NCBI RefSeq assembly: GCF_051549785.1
Contig: NZ_CP189974.1
Span: 1,488,001 to 1,552,000, forward strand
From: Caldatribacterium sp051549785
GTDB lineage: Bacteria > Atribacterota > Atribacteria > Atribacterales > Caldatribacteriaceae
Direction: 5' to 3'
Length of the DNA: 64,000 nt
Shown here: positions 43,519 through 52,809 of the stretch, piece after piece
Layout of the letters: every line of letters starts with the position of its first letter
Numbering within the stretch: the stretch's first letter is position 1
Notes under the pieces: model-generated
Told to the model about the DNA's origin: nothing
Databases searched by the model: none
Seen by the model: only the letters and a program-made list of their open reading frames with translations
Translations under genes and position numbers: made by a program

Positions 43519-44503
43519 AATGGATGCCCATGGCCCTTCGGGCCTCTTCCAGAGTCTCCCGGGCAAGAAGGCGGGCTCTTCTGCTTCCCTCAACGAGAAT
43601 CTCTCGTACAAGTTCTTGTTTGCCCTCGTATTCTCCCCGGTGTGGAGCAATGGCTTCGAGGAACTGAATCAGGCGTTCTGCCAGTTCCTGTTTGCAGGTC
43701 ACACACCCCAGGGCTCCACTCCGGCAATCCCTTTCGATTTCTTCCGCCCTTGCGTTGCCAGTGGCTCTGTGGAAGGTGAAAACGTTGCAACGCTCAGGAT
43801 GTCCCGGGTCGTTCCTGCGGATTTTCTCGGGATCTGTGAACATTGCCAGAACCTTTCGGCGAATCTCCCCGGGAGGCTCAGAAAGCCCAATCTGGTTTCC
43901 GAGGCTTTTGCTCATCTTCCGCCCATCAATTCCCAGGATACGAGGGGAGTCAGTGAGCAGAGCTTGAGGCTCAGGGAAAACCGGAGCATACAGACTGTTG
44001 AACCGGCGGGCGATTTCCCGGGTAATCTCAATGTGGGGAACCTGGTCTTCCCCCACGGGGACCTTGCTCGCCTTGTAGATGAGGATATCAGAGGCCATGA
44101 GTACCGGGTACCCCAGGTGGCCGTATCCTACAGCTTCCTTGAGGCCCATGTCCTGGAGCTGCTGTTTGAGAACCGGATTTCGCTCAAGCCACCCCACGGG
44201 GGTGATCATGGAAAACAGGAGGTGGAGCTCAGCGTGCTCTGGCACAAGGGACTGGACCATGAGGAGGCACTTCTGGGGGTCAATTCCCACGCTCAGCCAG
44301 TCCGTCACCATGTCAATCATGTGTGTTTCGAGGTCTTTTGTGTGCTCAAAAGACGTCGTCAGGGCGTGCCAGTCGGCCACCCCGAAGATGCACTCGTACT
44401 CATGCTGTAGACGGACCCAGTTCCTCAGAACCCCGAAGTAGTGTCCGATGTGCATCTGTCCGGTTGGTCGCATACCGCTAAAAATGCGTTCTTTTCCGGT
44501 CAT
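43502..44503 (-). CDS. trpS: Tryptophanyl-tRNA synthetase
   Basis: A 333-residue class I synthetase. HIGH is at 18-21 (QMHIGHYFG) and KMSKS near 198 (GRKMSKSLGN). GVADWHALTT and the specificity region around VGEDQVPHIE fit TrpRS. The ATG at 44503 follows GAGAGGATG and lies 26 bases inside the upstream fusion gene. No T-box or trp leader is visible. Confidence 0.96.
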   Translation of the reverse strand: MTGKERIFSGMRPTGQMHIGHYFGVLRNWVRLQHEYECIFGVADWHALTTSFEHTKDLETHMIDMVTDWLSVGIDPQKCLLMVQSLVPEHAELHLLFSMITPVGWLERNPVLKQQLQDMGLKEAVGYGHLGYPVLMASDILIYKASKVPVGEDQVPHIEITREIARRFNSLYAPVFPEPQALLTDSPRILGIDGRKMSKSLGNQIGLSEPPGEIRRKVLAMFTDPEKIRRNDPGHPERCNVFTFHRATGNARAEEIERDCRSGALGCVTCKQELAERLIQFLEAIAPHRGEYEGKQELVREILVEGSRRARLLARETLEEARRAMGIHYGVAR

Positions 44504-47081
44504 TGTTCATCCTCTCCAGAAAAGCCCGTACGAAATGTTCCCCCTCTTTGGGAGTTGTGACCTCTCCATCGAGCTGGGCAAGGAGAAGTTCATGGAGAAT
44601 TCTACCATATATCGGTCCTTTCGGGATGCCCAGGGCCTCAAGAGCAAGACCATCAAGAATGGGTCTTGCATTCCTCCATTCTCTGAGGTACTGCTCGATA
44701 CGCTTGTGAACCATTCCCTCGTGTTCGGCAAGAAGGAGGAAAAGGAATTCGAGGGGTATGGCAGAGCACAGGAGGTAAACCCGAGAATTTTTGAGGGATT
44801 CCTGGGAGAGCTCCGCTAAGGTTTGCTCTCGCTTTTCGTGGAAAGTCGCGATTTTTTGAACGCTCTTTTTTGACAGAGAGAGCCTGGCTTTGAGGTCCTC
44901 GAGGAACTGCGGGTCCATGGAACCAAAAAGGGGCGAAAGCTTCAGAAGGAGAGGATCACAGGAGGAGGTGTCATGGGTGCGCAGGATGTCCAGGAGTCTC
45001 CTGTAAATGGCCTCGAATTCCTTCTTCCAGATGCATCCGGGAAAGAGGGCGGGAAACATATCGAGCTGGTACATTCGGAAAAGGTAGCGAGGAAAATCGG
45101 GAAGTGCGAGGATGAGGGAGAGTTCCTCTTTGAGGCGGTCTGGCTTGATTTTCATGAGGAAGCTCTCCCGGACAGTCTGTTGCAAGAGACTCAGGGTGAA
45201 AGGTTCGATGGAAAAACCGTACTTCCCCTCAAAGCGAACAGCCCGAATAGCCCGGGCAGGGTCTTCCACAAAGCTTAAGGGATGGAGAACCCGGAGGACG
45301 CCCTTCTCAAGGTCTTTGAGGCCTCCGAAGAAATCAAAAAGTTCCCCCCAGCTGTCGGGGTGGAGACTGATGGCCATAGCGTTGACGGTGAAATCTCGCC
45401 GGAAAAGGTCTCGCCGGAGGTTGGCGTATTCCACCTGGGGAGAAGCCCCGGGAAAGGCATAGAACTCGTGACGTGCCGAAGCGAGGTCAATTCTCTTTCC
45501 GTCCGGGAGAAAGAGAATGGCGGTTCCAAAGGGGGGATACGGAACGACCTTCCCTCTGAAGCGGTTTCCAAGAAGACGGGCGAAGGCGATGGCATCTCCC
45601 TCAACTACAAGGTCGAGGTCTTCATTGGGCACTCCAAGGATAATGTCCCGGACCACTCCCCCCACGAGGTAAACCCTAATACCGGCACGCTTCGCAGTTT
45701 CAGCCACCTGCTCAAGGAGTAGAAGATAATCCCGTCCAAAGTGCTGGTAGAGTTTTTCCGCTAAAGACACACGGGTCATGCGCTGGAGCACAAGGTTCTC
45801 CTTCTGGTGCATGGCCCGCAGGACATCGCTTCGGGTAATGATGCCCAGGATTCTTCCGTCCTTCACCACCGGCACTCTCCCCACGTCCTTTTCCACCATC
45901 AGATTCCGTACCCGGACCAGGGATTCCTCAGGACCCACCGTGACGAGCTGGGAAGACATGAAGCTCCTCACGGGAGCCCAGCGCAGACCATGGTGCAGGG
46001 CCTTTTCCACATCTCTTCGGGCAATGAGCCCAACCAGTTTCCCCTCCCTGTCCACGACCGGAAGCCCAGAAAAACCGAAGCGCAAAAGGAGGGCGAAGGC
46101 CTCCTCAATGGTCGTCTCTGGAGAAACGGTTTTCACCGGATGCGACATCACCTCAAAGGCCCTGGTAAAAGAAACCGACCGGTACAGGAGGCGGCGGATT
46201 TCCTCCTGGACTTCTTCAGGGCTCCGGTTGCGGAAGGTAGCGGAGGCTGCACTCTGATGCCCTCCTCCGCCGATTTTCCCGAGAATCTCATGGAGGTTGA
46301 CTCCCTCAAGACGGCTTCGCGCAATAACATGGACTTTGTTCTCCATGGCAAAGATACCAAAAAAGACCTCTATGTCCTCCATTTCCATGAGCCGGTGCAC
46401 AAGAAGCGACAGGCCCTCAAGATACTGTGGAAAAGAGAGAACGCAGAAATGCACGGGAACACCGTTGATGTCCTCTACAGTAAGGGCACGGACCATGGCC
46501 CTGAGGACTTCTTCCTGCTCCTTCGTGAGCACCACCCGTGTGAACCGGGGGATGTAGCTCACCATCCCCCCCTGGGAGAGCAGGAAGGACGCAGCCTGAA
46601 GGTCAAAAGCGGTCGTAGTGGGAAAGGTAAAGGATCCGGTATCCTCATAGATGCCAAGAAGGAGCAGGGTGGCCTCAAGGGAAGAAAGGGGTAAGGCTGC
46701 CTCCCTGATTTTTTCTACCAGGATGGTGGTGCAGGCACCGCGGTTTCTGAGCAGCGCACGCGGGGGAACGTCTTTTTCCTCCACCGGGTGGTGATCAAAG
46801 ACAAAATAATCAACCCGGTTTTCCCGAATGAGGTGACCTGCTTTGCTCAGCCGTTCAAGGTATACCGTATCGACGACGTAGATGGTCTCCACGACGTTCC
46901 AGTCCACGTCCTTTTCCGTGAGGAAGGGGAAGAACGTGCCGTGGAGGGAGAGGAAGTGCCGGACATTGGGGTTAACCGTCCCCCAGAGGACAATACGGGT
47001 TCCGGGGAAAACCTTGGTCACAGCAAACATGGAGGCAAAGGCATCGAAATCCGTTCCTTCATGACTCACAACGATTTTCAT
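44478..47081 (-). CDS. DHH phosphoesterase-CBS-tRNA nucleotidyltransferase fusion
   Basis: An 867-residue three-part protein. Residues 1-300 are a DHH/DHHA1 phosphoesterase (DFDAF at 11-15, DTVYL at 71, DHH at 96-98, GGGGHQSAAS at 271-280). Two CBS domains follow (about 310-365 and 374-425), a common adenosine-nucleotide sensor. Residues 455-867 are a class II tRNA nucleotidyltransferase, with GGVVRD, the catalytic DLDLV (488-492), RRDFTVNAMAI and DPARAIRAVRFEGKYGF. In Aquifex-like bacteria and cyanobacteria, such fusions are described as A-adding enzymes that work with a separate CC-adding enzyme. Whether this one adds A or CCA is unknown. The ATG has GGAG upstream and overlaps punA by 23 bases. 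Confidence 0.92.
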   Translation of the reverse strand: MKIVVSHEGTDFDAFASMFAVTKVFPGTRIVLWGTVNPNVRHFLSLHGTFFPFLTEKDVDWNVVETIYVVDTVYLERLSKAGHLIRENRVDYFVFDHHPVEEKDVPPRALLRNRGACTTILVEKIREAALPLSSLEATLLLLGIYEDTGSFTFPTTTAFDLQAASFLLSQGGMVSYIPRFTRVVLTKEQEEVLRAMVRALTVEDINGVPVHFCVLSFPQYLEGLSLLVHRLMEMEDIEVFFGIFAMENKVHVIARSRLEGVNLHEILGKIGGGGHQSAASATFRNRSPEEVQEEIRRLLYRSVSFTRAFEVMSHPVKTVSPETTIEEAFALLLRFGFSGLPVVDREGKLVGLIARRDVEKALHHGLRWAPVRSFMSSQLVTVGPEESLVRVRNLMVEKDVGRVPVVKDGRILGIITRSDVLRAMHQKENLVLQRMTRVSLAEKLYQHFGRDYLLLLEQVAETAKRAGIRVYLVGGVVRDIILGVPNEDLDLVVEGDAIAFARLLGNRFRGKVVPYPPFGTAILFLPDGKRIDLASARHEFYAFPGASPQVEYANLRRDLFRRDFTVNAMAISLHPDSWGELFDFFGGLKDLEKGVLRVLHPLSFVEDPARAIRAVRFEGKYGFSIEPFTLSLLQQTVRESFLMKIKPDRLKEELSLILALPDFPRYLFRMYQLDMFPALFPGCIWKKEFEAIYRRLLDILRTHDTSSCDPLLLKLSPLFGSMDPQFLEDLKARLSLSKKSVQKIATFHEKREQTLAELSQESLKNSRVYLLCSAIPLEFLFLLLAEHEGMVHKRIEQYLREWRNARPILDGLALEALGIPKGPIYGRILHELLLAQLDGEVTTPKEGEHFVRAFLERMNNDRKRTHF

Positions 47082-47886
47082 GGAGAATCTCCGTCACAAG
47101 GTGATGGAGGAATGTTCTGAGGAGGGGCTTCCGGGTTTCTGCAAGGGATAAGACTTCCTCGTGGGAGAGGGGAAATGGCGAGAGCCCCGTTCCCCAGTTG
47201 GTCACAAGGGAAAGGGCCAGAACCTTCATGCCAAGGCCCCTTGCCCACTTCGATTCTTTCACCGTTGACATCCCTACGGCGTGTCCTCCCAGGAATCCAA
47301 GCATCTGGATTTCTGCCTTCGTCTCAAAAGAAGGCCCAAGAACCCCCACATACACGCCCTCAAGGGCAGAAAGTCCGCAGGCCCAAGCTCCCCGCAGGGC
47401 CAGATACCGGAGCTTTTCGTCGAAGACGGGTCGGGGGAGACAATCGGGGATGAAGGTCCAGTCTATCTGGTCGGACAAAACCAGGATGCTCCCCGGGCGG
47501 AGAAAGGGGGAGAGGCTCCCTGAGGCGTTGGTGAGAATGACAATCTGCACACCGAGAAAATGCGCAAAAGTGAGAGGGAGAAGCACTTCAGGAAGTCCGT
47601 ATCCTTCGTAGAGGTGAAGGCGTCCCTCGACCACGAGAAGGTGGCCTTGGGGAAGGTGCACAAGGCGAAGAATTCCCCGGTGCCCCGGAACTCCTGGGCA
47701 AAGCGAAGGGTGAAGCCTTGCGAGGGCGAATTCCTCAACGGTTTCTCCTTCAACGCATCCGCCCCATCCCGATCCCGCCACGAGGGCGCACAGGGGGCGC
47801 AGGGGAGAAGCACTTGCCATATTCCGGAGGTACTCAAGAACGTCATCGTGATACAAGGTACGGAGCAAAGCTTTCTCCTGGTCCAT
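47059..47886 (-). CDS. punA: Purine-nucleoside phosphorylase, PNP/MTAP family
   Basis: A 275-residue trimeric-type phosphorylase that splits purine nucleosides into base and ribose 1-phosphate. VAGSGWGG, EGRLHLYEGYG, the LTNASGSL loop and GPSFETKAEIQMLGFLGGHA with VGMSTVKE match the family. The ATG at 47886 follows GAGGTGGC and lies 44 bases inside deoB, whose enzyme takes the ribose 1-phosphate onward. Base preference (guanine/hypoxanthine versus adenine) cannot be read with certainty. Confidence 0.92.
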   Translation of the reverse strand: MDQEKALLRTLYHDDVLEYLRNMASASPLRPLCALVAGSGWGGCVEGETVEEFALARLHPSLCPGVPGHRGILRLVHLPQGHLLVVEGRLHLYEGYGLPEVLLPLTFAHFLGVQIVILTNASGSLSPFLRPGSILVLSDQIDWTFIPDCLPRPVFDEKLRYLALRGAWACGLSALEGVYVGVLGPSFETKAEIQMLGFLGGHAVGMSTVKESKWARGLGMKVLALSLVTNWGTGLSPFPLSHEEVLSLAETRKPLLRTFLHHLVTEILHENRCES

Positions 47887-49012
47887 GCCACCTCACCTCG
47901 AAGAGCTCGGCAACGGTAGCTGCCACATCGGCAAAAGTCTTGCGGATTCCCAAACACCCTCCCCGGGATGTTCGTGGGGAGAAGGCAAGAAGGAGGGCGT
48001 ATTCCCGGGAATGGTCTGTACTCGGGGTGGTTGGATCACATCCATGGTCGCTGGTGATGATGAGGATGTCGTCTTCTCCCAAAGAAGAGAGAAAACCTTC
48101 AAGCTCTCTATCCCACGCCTCTAAGGCCTGGGCAAAACCATGGGGGTTGTTACGGTGGCCGTACAGGGTGTCAAAGTCGTTAAAGTTTGCCCATACAAGG
48201 GCGACGTCGCCTCTTGGCACCATCTTCTGAAGGGTGGCAAAGGTTTCCTCGTTGTTCTTGGTGGGGAAGCTCTCTGGAATTCCCCGTCCGGCAAAGATGT
48301 CCCAGATTTTCCCTATCCCCACAACCTTTTTCCCTTTCTGAGAAAGCACGTCGAGAATGGTTTCGCGGGGCGGAGGAAGGGAGAAGTCACGGCGATAAGG
48401 AGTCCGGTAGAATGCTCCCGGATCCCCTGAAAAAGGCCGGGCAATGACCCGGGCAACGGCGTGCTCTCCCGTCATAATGGCCCGAACCCTCTCACACATC
48501 GCATAGAATTCAGAAAGGGGAATAACCTCCTCATGGGCTGCAATCTGGAGCACGCTGTCTGCTGAGGTGTACACGATGGGGAATCCGGTACGGAGGTGTT
48601 CTTCCCCGAGCTCTTCAATAATGGCTGTTCCTGAGGCCGGCTTGTTCCCAAGAATCGGCCGACCGATGGCCTCTTCGATTTTCTCCACGACGTCCTGAGG
48701 AAATCCCTGAGGGTATACGGGAAAAGGACGTTCCAGAATAACCCCGGCGATTTCCCAGTGCCCGCTTGTGGTGTCCTTTCCTGGTGATTGCTCAAGCATC
48801 TTCCCGTACCACGAAAGAGGAGCGCTGGGCCGATCAAGGTGCGGAATGTCCTCGAAAAGACCCAGTCCCAGGCGTTCGAGGTTTGGGAGGTGCAGTCCAC
48901 CCACGGCCAGGGCGGTATTCCTCAGAGTATGACTCCCTTCATCCCCATAGAGATGGGCATCGGGGAGGGCGCCAACGCCAACACCGTCAAGGAGTGCGAT
49001 GAACACTCTCAT
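47843..49012 (-). CDS. deoB: Phosphopentomutase
   Basis: A 389-residue alkaline-phosphatase-fold enzyme that interconverts ribose (or deoxyribose) 1- and 5-phosphates. Metal-site parts are DGVGVGALPDA, the nucleophile region GKDTTSGHWEIAG, NFNDFDTLYGHRN and TSDHGCDPTTPSTDHSRE. The ATG overlaps the nudF stop (ATGA). With punA and nudF it forms a nucleoside and ADP-ribose salvage unit leading to ribose 5-phosphate. Confidence 0.96.
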   Translation of the reverse strand: MRVFIALLDGVGVGALPDAHLYGDEGSHTLRNTALAVGGLHLPNLERLGLGLFEDIPHLDRPSAPLSWYGKMLEQSPGKDTTSGHWEIAGVILERPFPVYPQGFPQDVVEKIEEAIGRPILGNKPASGTAIIEELGEEHLRTGFPIVYTSADSVLQIAAHEEVIPLSEFYAMCERVRAIMTGEHAVARVIARPFSGDPGAFYRTPYRRDFSLPPPRETILDVLSQKGKKVVGIGKIWDIFAGRGIPESFPTKNNEETFATLQKMVPRGDVALVWANFNDFDTLYGHRNNPHGFAQALEAWDRELEGFLSSLGEDDILIITSDHGCDPTTPSTDHSREYALLLAFSPRTSRGGCLGIRKTFADVAATVAELFEVRWHGPGESFAPYLVSR

Positions 49013-49569
49013 GGCGTCTCACTGAGCCAGTACTGGAGGCCAATAAGGGTTTTGGCATCCTTGATGATGCCCTCCGCAAGCATGGTCTGCGCCTCTTCTC
49101 TGGAAACCTCGAAGTAGTAGATGACCTCGTCAGCGTCTCCCTCGCGAATGTCTCCCTCAAGGGGACGGGCATTCTGAGCCCGGAAGAAATGGATGATTTC
49201 GCTGCTGTATCCTGGGGCGAGGCACACGGAGAAAAGGTAGGACCACTCTGGGGAAGAGAAACCCGTTTCTTCCTCAAGTTCCCGCTGGGCGCAGAGCAGC
49301 GGGTCTTCTCCCTCTTCGAGGGTCCCTGCCGGGATCTCCCAGAGCCATTCCCCGATAGGGGCACGGAATTGCCTGACAAGGAGTATCCGTCCCCTGGGGG
49401 TGGTGGCGATGACGGTCACGGCACCGCGGTGACGGACGAAAATCCGTTCCATGCCACCACGGTATGTTTTTCGAACGACCTCGAACACCTTTGTCCTCAG
49501 GAGTATCTCTTCCTTCTCCGTTTCGGGTTTAGGCAACTCAGTAGCCTTTCCATCATACGGGAAGAACAT
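49009..49569 (-). CDS. nudF: ADP-ribose pyrophosphatase-type Nudix hydrolase
   Basis: A 186-residue Nudix enzyme. The Nudix box is complete (GTLEEGEDPLLCAQRELEEE, followed by TGF), and the placement of APGYSSEIIHFF fits ADP-ribose pyrophosphatases of the NudF type, which make AMP and ribose 5-phosphate. The ATG at 49569 has GGAGAGGGG upstream; it overlaps the CBS-ACT gene by 17 bases. Confidence 0.9.
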   Translation of the reverse strand: MFFPYDGKATELPKPETEKEEILLRTKVFEVVRKTYRGGMERIFVRHRGAVTVIATTPRGRILLVRQFRAPIGEWLWEIPAGTLEEGEDPLLCAQRELEEETGFSSPEWSYLFSVCLAPGYSSEIIHFFRAQNARPLEGDIREGDADEVIYYFEVSREEAQTMLAEGIIKDAKTLIGLQYWLSETP

Positions 49570-50230
49570 GGCCCCTCTCCCCCAAAGGAGCAATCCAGAC
49601 GTGGGTGACAGTGATACCCTTCTCTCTGAGCCTGGCCACGATCTCCTGAGGAGTTAGCGTGTTGACCCTCACCACGACATACCGGTATTCGGGTTTGCCC
49701 TCCTCGTAGAAGGTAGCAAGACTCAGAATGTTGATACCGTGTTCTTTAATCACTCCGGTGACTTCATGCAACACTCCCGGCTTTTGTGGGAGTTCCAGGG
49801 TGATCCGTGTTCCTCCCTCCTTGATTCCCAGGGTTTCCACAAAGACTTCAAAGATGTCCGACTCGGTGATGATACCCACCACTCTTCCCCCCTCCACAAC
49901 CGGCAGACCCCCAATCTGGTGCTTCTGCATGATAAGTGCTGCCTCTTCAATGGGGACATCGGGTGGGACAGTGATGACGTTGCGGGTCATAATCTCGGCC
50001 ACGGTCATTTTGCTCAGAAGGTACGTCAACTCAAAACGACTCAGCGTGGTCGCCTTTGAGGGGGAGGCCTCAAGGAGGTCATTGTACGTCACGATGCCCA
50101 CGAGTTCTCCCTGATCCACCACGGGAAGCCTCCGTACCCGGCTTTCCCGCATGATTTTCTGCGCTTCAAGGATGGTGACCGAGCTCGGGATGGTAACGAC
50201 ATCCCTGCTCATGCGATCTCTCACCAGCAT
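49553..50230 (-). CDS. CBS-pair and ACT domain protein (AcuB-like)
   Basis: A 225-residue regulatory protein: two CBS domains (about 6-55 and 75-130, each with the MRDVVTIPSS... or TRNVITVPPD... pattern) and a C-terminal ACT domain (TRITLELPQKPGVLHEVTGV). CBS pairs sense adenine nucleotides and ACT domains bind amino acids, so it may report energy or amino-acid state. It starts three bases after the gamma subunit of the ferredoxin oxidoreductase, so they are very likely in one message. No output domain is present. Confidence 0.88.
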   Translation of the reverse strand: MLVRDRMSRDVVTIPSSVTILEAQKIMRESRVRRLPVVDQGELVGIVTYNDLLEASPSKATTLSRFELTYLLSKMTVAEIMTRNVITVPPDVPIEEAALIMQKHQIGGLPVVEGGRVVGIITESDIFEVFVETLGIKEGGTRITLELPQKPGVLHEVTGVIKEHGINILSLATFYEEGKPEYRYVVVRVNTLTPQEIVARLREKGITVTHVWIAPLGERGHVLPV

Positions 50231-50233
50231 GGT

Positions 50234-50785
50234 TCAAGCCCCCTTCTCAACGAACTCCCACCCCACCTCGAGAGCCTTCAGATTCAGGGTGTAGAGTTTC
50301 TCTCGTTTTCCCCGCAGGCACTCCGCGAGTGCCCTTTCAGCGCTTTCCCTCTGGACGATGGGACACCGGGCAAGGAGGGCTCCAAGGATGATGGTGTTTG
50401 TGACCTCTGCTCCATCAAGGTAGAGCTTGGCCAGGTCGTTCGCCGGAACAGGGAGGACTTCAAGGTCTTCTCGCTCGCATTTTGCCCGGACAAGAGAGAT
50501 GTTCACAAGAAGAAGCCCCCCGGATTGCACGGTGGGGGCGAAGCGGAAAAAGGAAGGCTCGTTCATAACGATGCAGACATCGGGTCGGTCAGAAATGGTG
50601 GCACCGATTTCTTCGTCAGAGATGATCACCGTGCAGTTTGCCGTTCCTCCTCGCATTTCTGGTCCATATGATGGGTACCAGCTGACTTCATACCCTTCAA
50701 GCATTCCCGCAACAGCGAGAACCCTCCCCAGAAAGAGGATACCCTGACCCCCAAAACCGGCAATAAGGATTTCATGGTGCTTCAC
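50234..50785 (-). CDS. 2-oxoacid:ferredoxin oxidoreductase, gamma subunit
   Basis: A 183-residue gamma subunit (IAGFGGQGILFLGRVLA, then SYGPEMRGGTANCTVIISD) of a four-subunit 2-oxoacid:ferredoxin oxidoreductase. It completes the set delta-alpha-beta-gamma read in this order. GTG start 14 bases inside the beta gene. The substrate is probably 2-oxoglutarate or branched 2-oxo acids, judging from the general type; this is not certain. Confidence 0.92.
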   Translation of the reverse strand: MKHHEILIAGFGGQGILFLGRVLAVAGMLEGYEVSWYPSYGPEMRGGTANCTVIISDEEIGATISDRPDVCIVMNEPSFFRFAPTVQSGGLLLVNISLVRAKCEREDLEVLPVPANDLAKLYLDGAEVTNTIILGALLARCPIVQRESAERALAECLRGKREKLYTLNLKALEVGWEFVEKGA

Positions 50786-51530
50786 GGGAGTCGCACCCCT
50801 TCACTTTGAGCTCCCCGAGGGGGAAGTAAGGGATCATTTTCTCCTCAAGCCAGTCCACTGCTTCCTTTGGGCTCATACCCCAGTTTGTAGGACAGGGAGA
50901 GAGGACTTCAACCAGAGAGAATCCTTCTCCCTCCATCTGGGTGAGGAAGGCCTTGCGGATACACTCCTTGGCCTGACGAATGAACTGAGGGCGGGTGAGG
51001 GCCACCCGGGCAATGTAGGCACTCCCCTCAAGGACGCTCAGGCATTCCCCAAGGCGAAAAGGAAAGCCGTGAACCTGGGGATCTCTCCCCAGAGGGGTGG
51101 TTTTCGTCTTCTGCCCTAAAAGGGTAGTGGGAGCCATCTGTCCTCCGGTCATGCCGAACACTGCATTGTTGACGAAAAAGGCGGTGATGAGTTCCCCCCG
51201 GTTCGCAGCATGGATGATCTCGGCGGTTCCGATAGCTGCGATATCCCCATCACCCTGGTAGGAGAAGACGATCCGGTCCGGAAGAGACCTCTTGATTCCT
51301 GTGGCGATGGCCGGGGCTCTTCCGTGGGCTCCCACAACAAAGTCAACGTCGATGAATTCGTAGATGTACACCGAGCACCCGATGGGTCCCACCCCGATGG
51401 TCCGATCGGCAATGCCCAGCTCCTCGATGACCTCGGCAATGAGCCGCTGTGCCAGGCCGTGGTGGCACCCGGGACAGTAGGTGAACGGTTTTTCAAGAAG
51501 CGTCTTTGGCCGCTCAAAGACCACCTTCAT
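50772..51530 (-). CDS. 2-oxoacid:ferredoxin oxidoreductase, beta (TPP) subunit
   Basis: A 252-residue thiamine-diphosphate subunit. CPGCHHG (19-25) gives two cysteines; HGRAPAIATG, GDGDIAAIG (93-101) and the NN pair (121-122) form the TPP/Mg site, followed by GMTGGQMAPTT. Without the extra C-terminal domain of pyruvate enzymes. ATG overlaps the alpha stop (ATGA). Confidence 0.94.
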   Translation of the reverse strand: MKVVFERPKTLLEKPFTYCPGCHHGLAQRLIAEVIEELGIADRTIGVGPIGCSVYIYEFIDVDFVVGAHGRAPAIATGIKRSLPDRIVFSYQGDGDIAAIGTAEIIHAANRGELITAFFVNNAVFGMTGGQMAPTTLLGQKTKTTPLGRDPQVHGFPFRLGECLSVLEGSAYIARVALTRPQFIRQAKECIRKAFLTQMEGEGFSLVEVLSPCPTNWGMSPKEAVDWLEEKMIPYFPLGELKVKGCDSREAP

Positions 51531-52591
51531 ACCCGTACCTCCTCCCTGAGGAGGCCGTGGATGTGCTCCAGAATTTCTGAAACGGTGGGGATAACGCCCC
51601 CCGTGTGTCCGAGGAAGAACACCGGTACCTTTCCCCGCACCGCCAGCTCCACATCCTCAAGCATCTGGCCAAGGTTCATCTCCACAACGAGAATACCCTT
51701 AACCCCTCTGGCCTTTTCGGAAAGTGCAGCCTTTGGAAAAGGAAAGAGCGTTATCGGTCGGAAAAGGGCAAGCTTCAACCCCTCTTTCCTCCCCTCTCGG
51801 ACAACGCTTTTCAAAATTCGTCCCACGGTTCCGAATCCCACGAGGAGTATCTCTGGCTCGGGATCTCCAAAGGTGTCGTAATCGGCTTCCTGCTCTTCGA
51901 GGAGGCGGTATTTTCGCTGGAGTTTCAGGTTCAATTCCTCAAGCCCCTTTGGGTCAAGGTCAAAACAGACGATCCATTTTCGGGGACCGCTGCCTTTTCC
52001 CCGGATTGTCCAGTCTTTGGGGGGAAGGGGGGGAAGGTCTGGTTCCCTGAAAGTCACCGGTTCCATCATCTGCCCAAGCATCCCGTCCCCCAGAATTTCC
52101 ACCGGATTCCGGTACTTGTCGGCAAGGTAAAAAGCTCGATAAGTAAGGTCAACGAGCTCCTGGACGGTGGAAGGGGCAAGAACAATGAGCCGGTAGTCCC
52201 CATTTCCTCCGCCCTTCACTGCCTGGAAGTAATCGCTTTGTGCAGGCTGAATATTTCCAACTCCTGGCCCTCCCCGGCTCATGTTCACCACAACGCAAGG
52301 GAGTTCGGCCGCGGCAAGGCAGGAGAGCCCTTCCTGCATGAGGCTCACCCCGGGGCCGGAAGAAGAAGTCATGACCCGGGCACCCGTTGCGGCTGCTCCA
52401 TACACCATGTGGATGGCGGCAACTTCACTCTCGGCCTGGAGGAATACTCCCCCTACCTGGGGAAGACGGAAGGAAAGGTACTCGCTGATTTCGTTCTGCG
52501 GGGTAATGGGGTAACCGAAATACAGGCGGCACCCTGCCCGAACCGCCGCTTCTGCTACGGCCTCATTCCCCCGCATGAGGATTTTTTCCAT
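51527..52591 (-). CDS. 2-oxoacid:ferredoxin oxidoreductase, alpha subunit
   Basis: A 354-residue alpha subunit with the YPITPQNEI motif at about 27-35, then LQAESEVAAIHMVYGAAATG and TSSSGPGVSLMQEGLS. It is closest in feel to VorB/KorA-type subunits. The ATG at 52591 (MEKILMRGNE) is preferred, with GGGAG about nine bases upstream; GTG at 52600 overlaps the ferredoxin gene stop as GTGA and is possible. Confidence 0.93.
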   Translation of the reverse strand: MEKILMRGNEAVAEAAVRAGCRLYFGYPITPQNEISEYLSFRLPQVGGVFLQAESEVAAIHMVYGAAATGARVMTSSSGPGVSLMQEGLSCLAAAELPCVVVNMSRGGPGVGNIQPAQSDYFQAVKGGGNGDYRLIVLAPSTVQELVDLTYRAFYLADKYRNPVEILGDGMLGQMMEPVTFREPDLPPLPPKDWTIRGKGSGPRKWIVCFDLDPKGLEELNLKLQRKYRLLEEQEADYDTFGDPEPEILLVGFGTVGRILKSVVREGRKEGLKLALFRPITLFPFPKAALSEKARGVKGILVVEMNLGQMLEDVELAVRGKVPVFFLGHTGGVIPTVSEILEHIHGLLREEVRV

Positions 52592-52596
52592 AGGCA

Positions 52597-52809
52597 TCAC
52601 TCCCGGTACACTGCGATGGCTACATCAGGACAGACCTGAGCACAGAAGCCACAACCAGCACACTGCTTGTCATCCGTCACCATGACGGGATAGTATCCTC
52701 GGGAATTGAAGTCCCGGGAGATCACAAGAATCCCCCGTGGGCAGGCATAGGTGCAGAGTGCGCAACCCTTGCAGAATTCCCGGTTGATCACGACCCGTGC
52801 TCTGGACAT
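52597..52809 (-). CDS. 2-oxoacid:ferredoxin oxidoreductase, delta subunit (2[4Fe-4S] ferredoxin)
   Basis: A 70-residue ferredoxin-like subunit with two complete cluster motifs, C13-C16-C19-C23 and C50-C53-C56-C60. It carries electrons from the TPP subunit to free ferredoxin. The ATG at 52809 has GGAGAGGAGG upstream and lies 22 bases inside the P-loop ATPase gene, tying the two genes together. Confidence 0.95.
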   Translation of the reverse strand: MSRARVVINREFCKGCALCTYACPRGILVISRDFNSRGYYPVMVTDDKQCAGCGFCAQVCPDVAIAVYRE

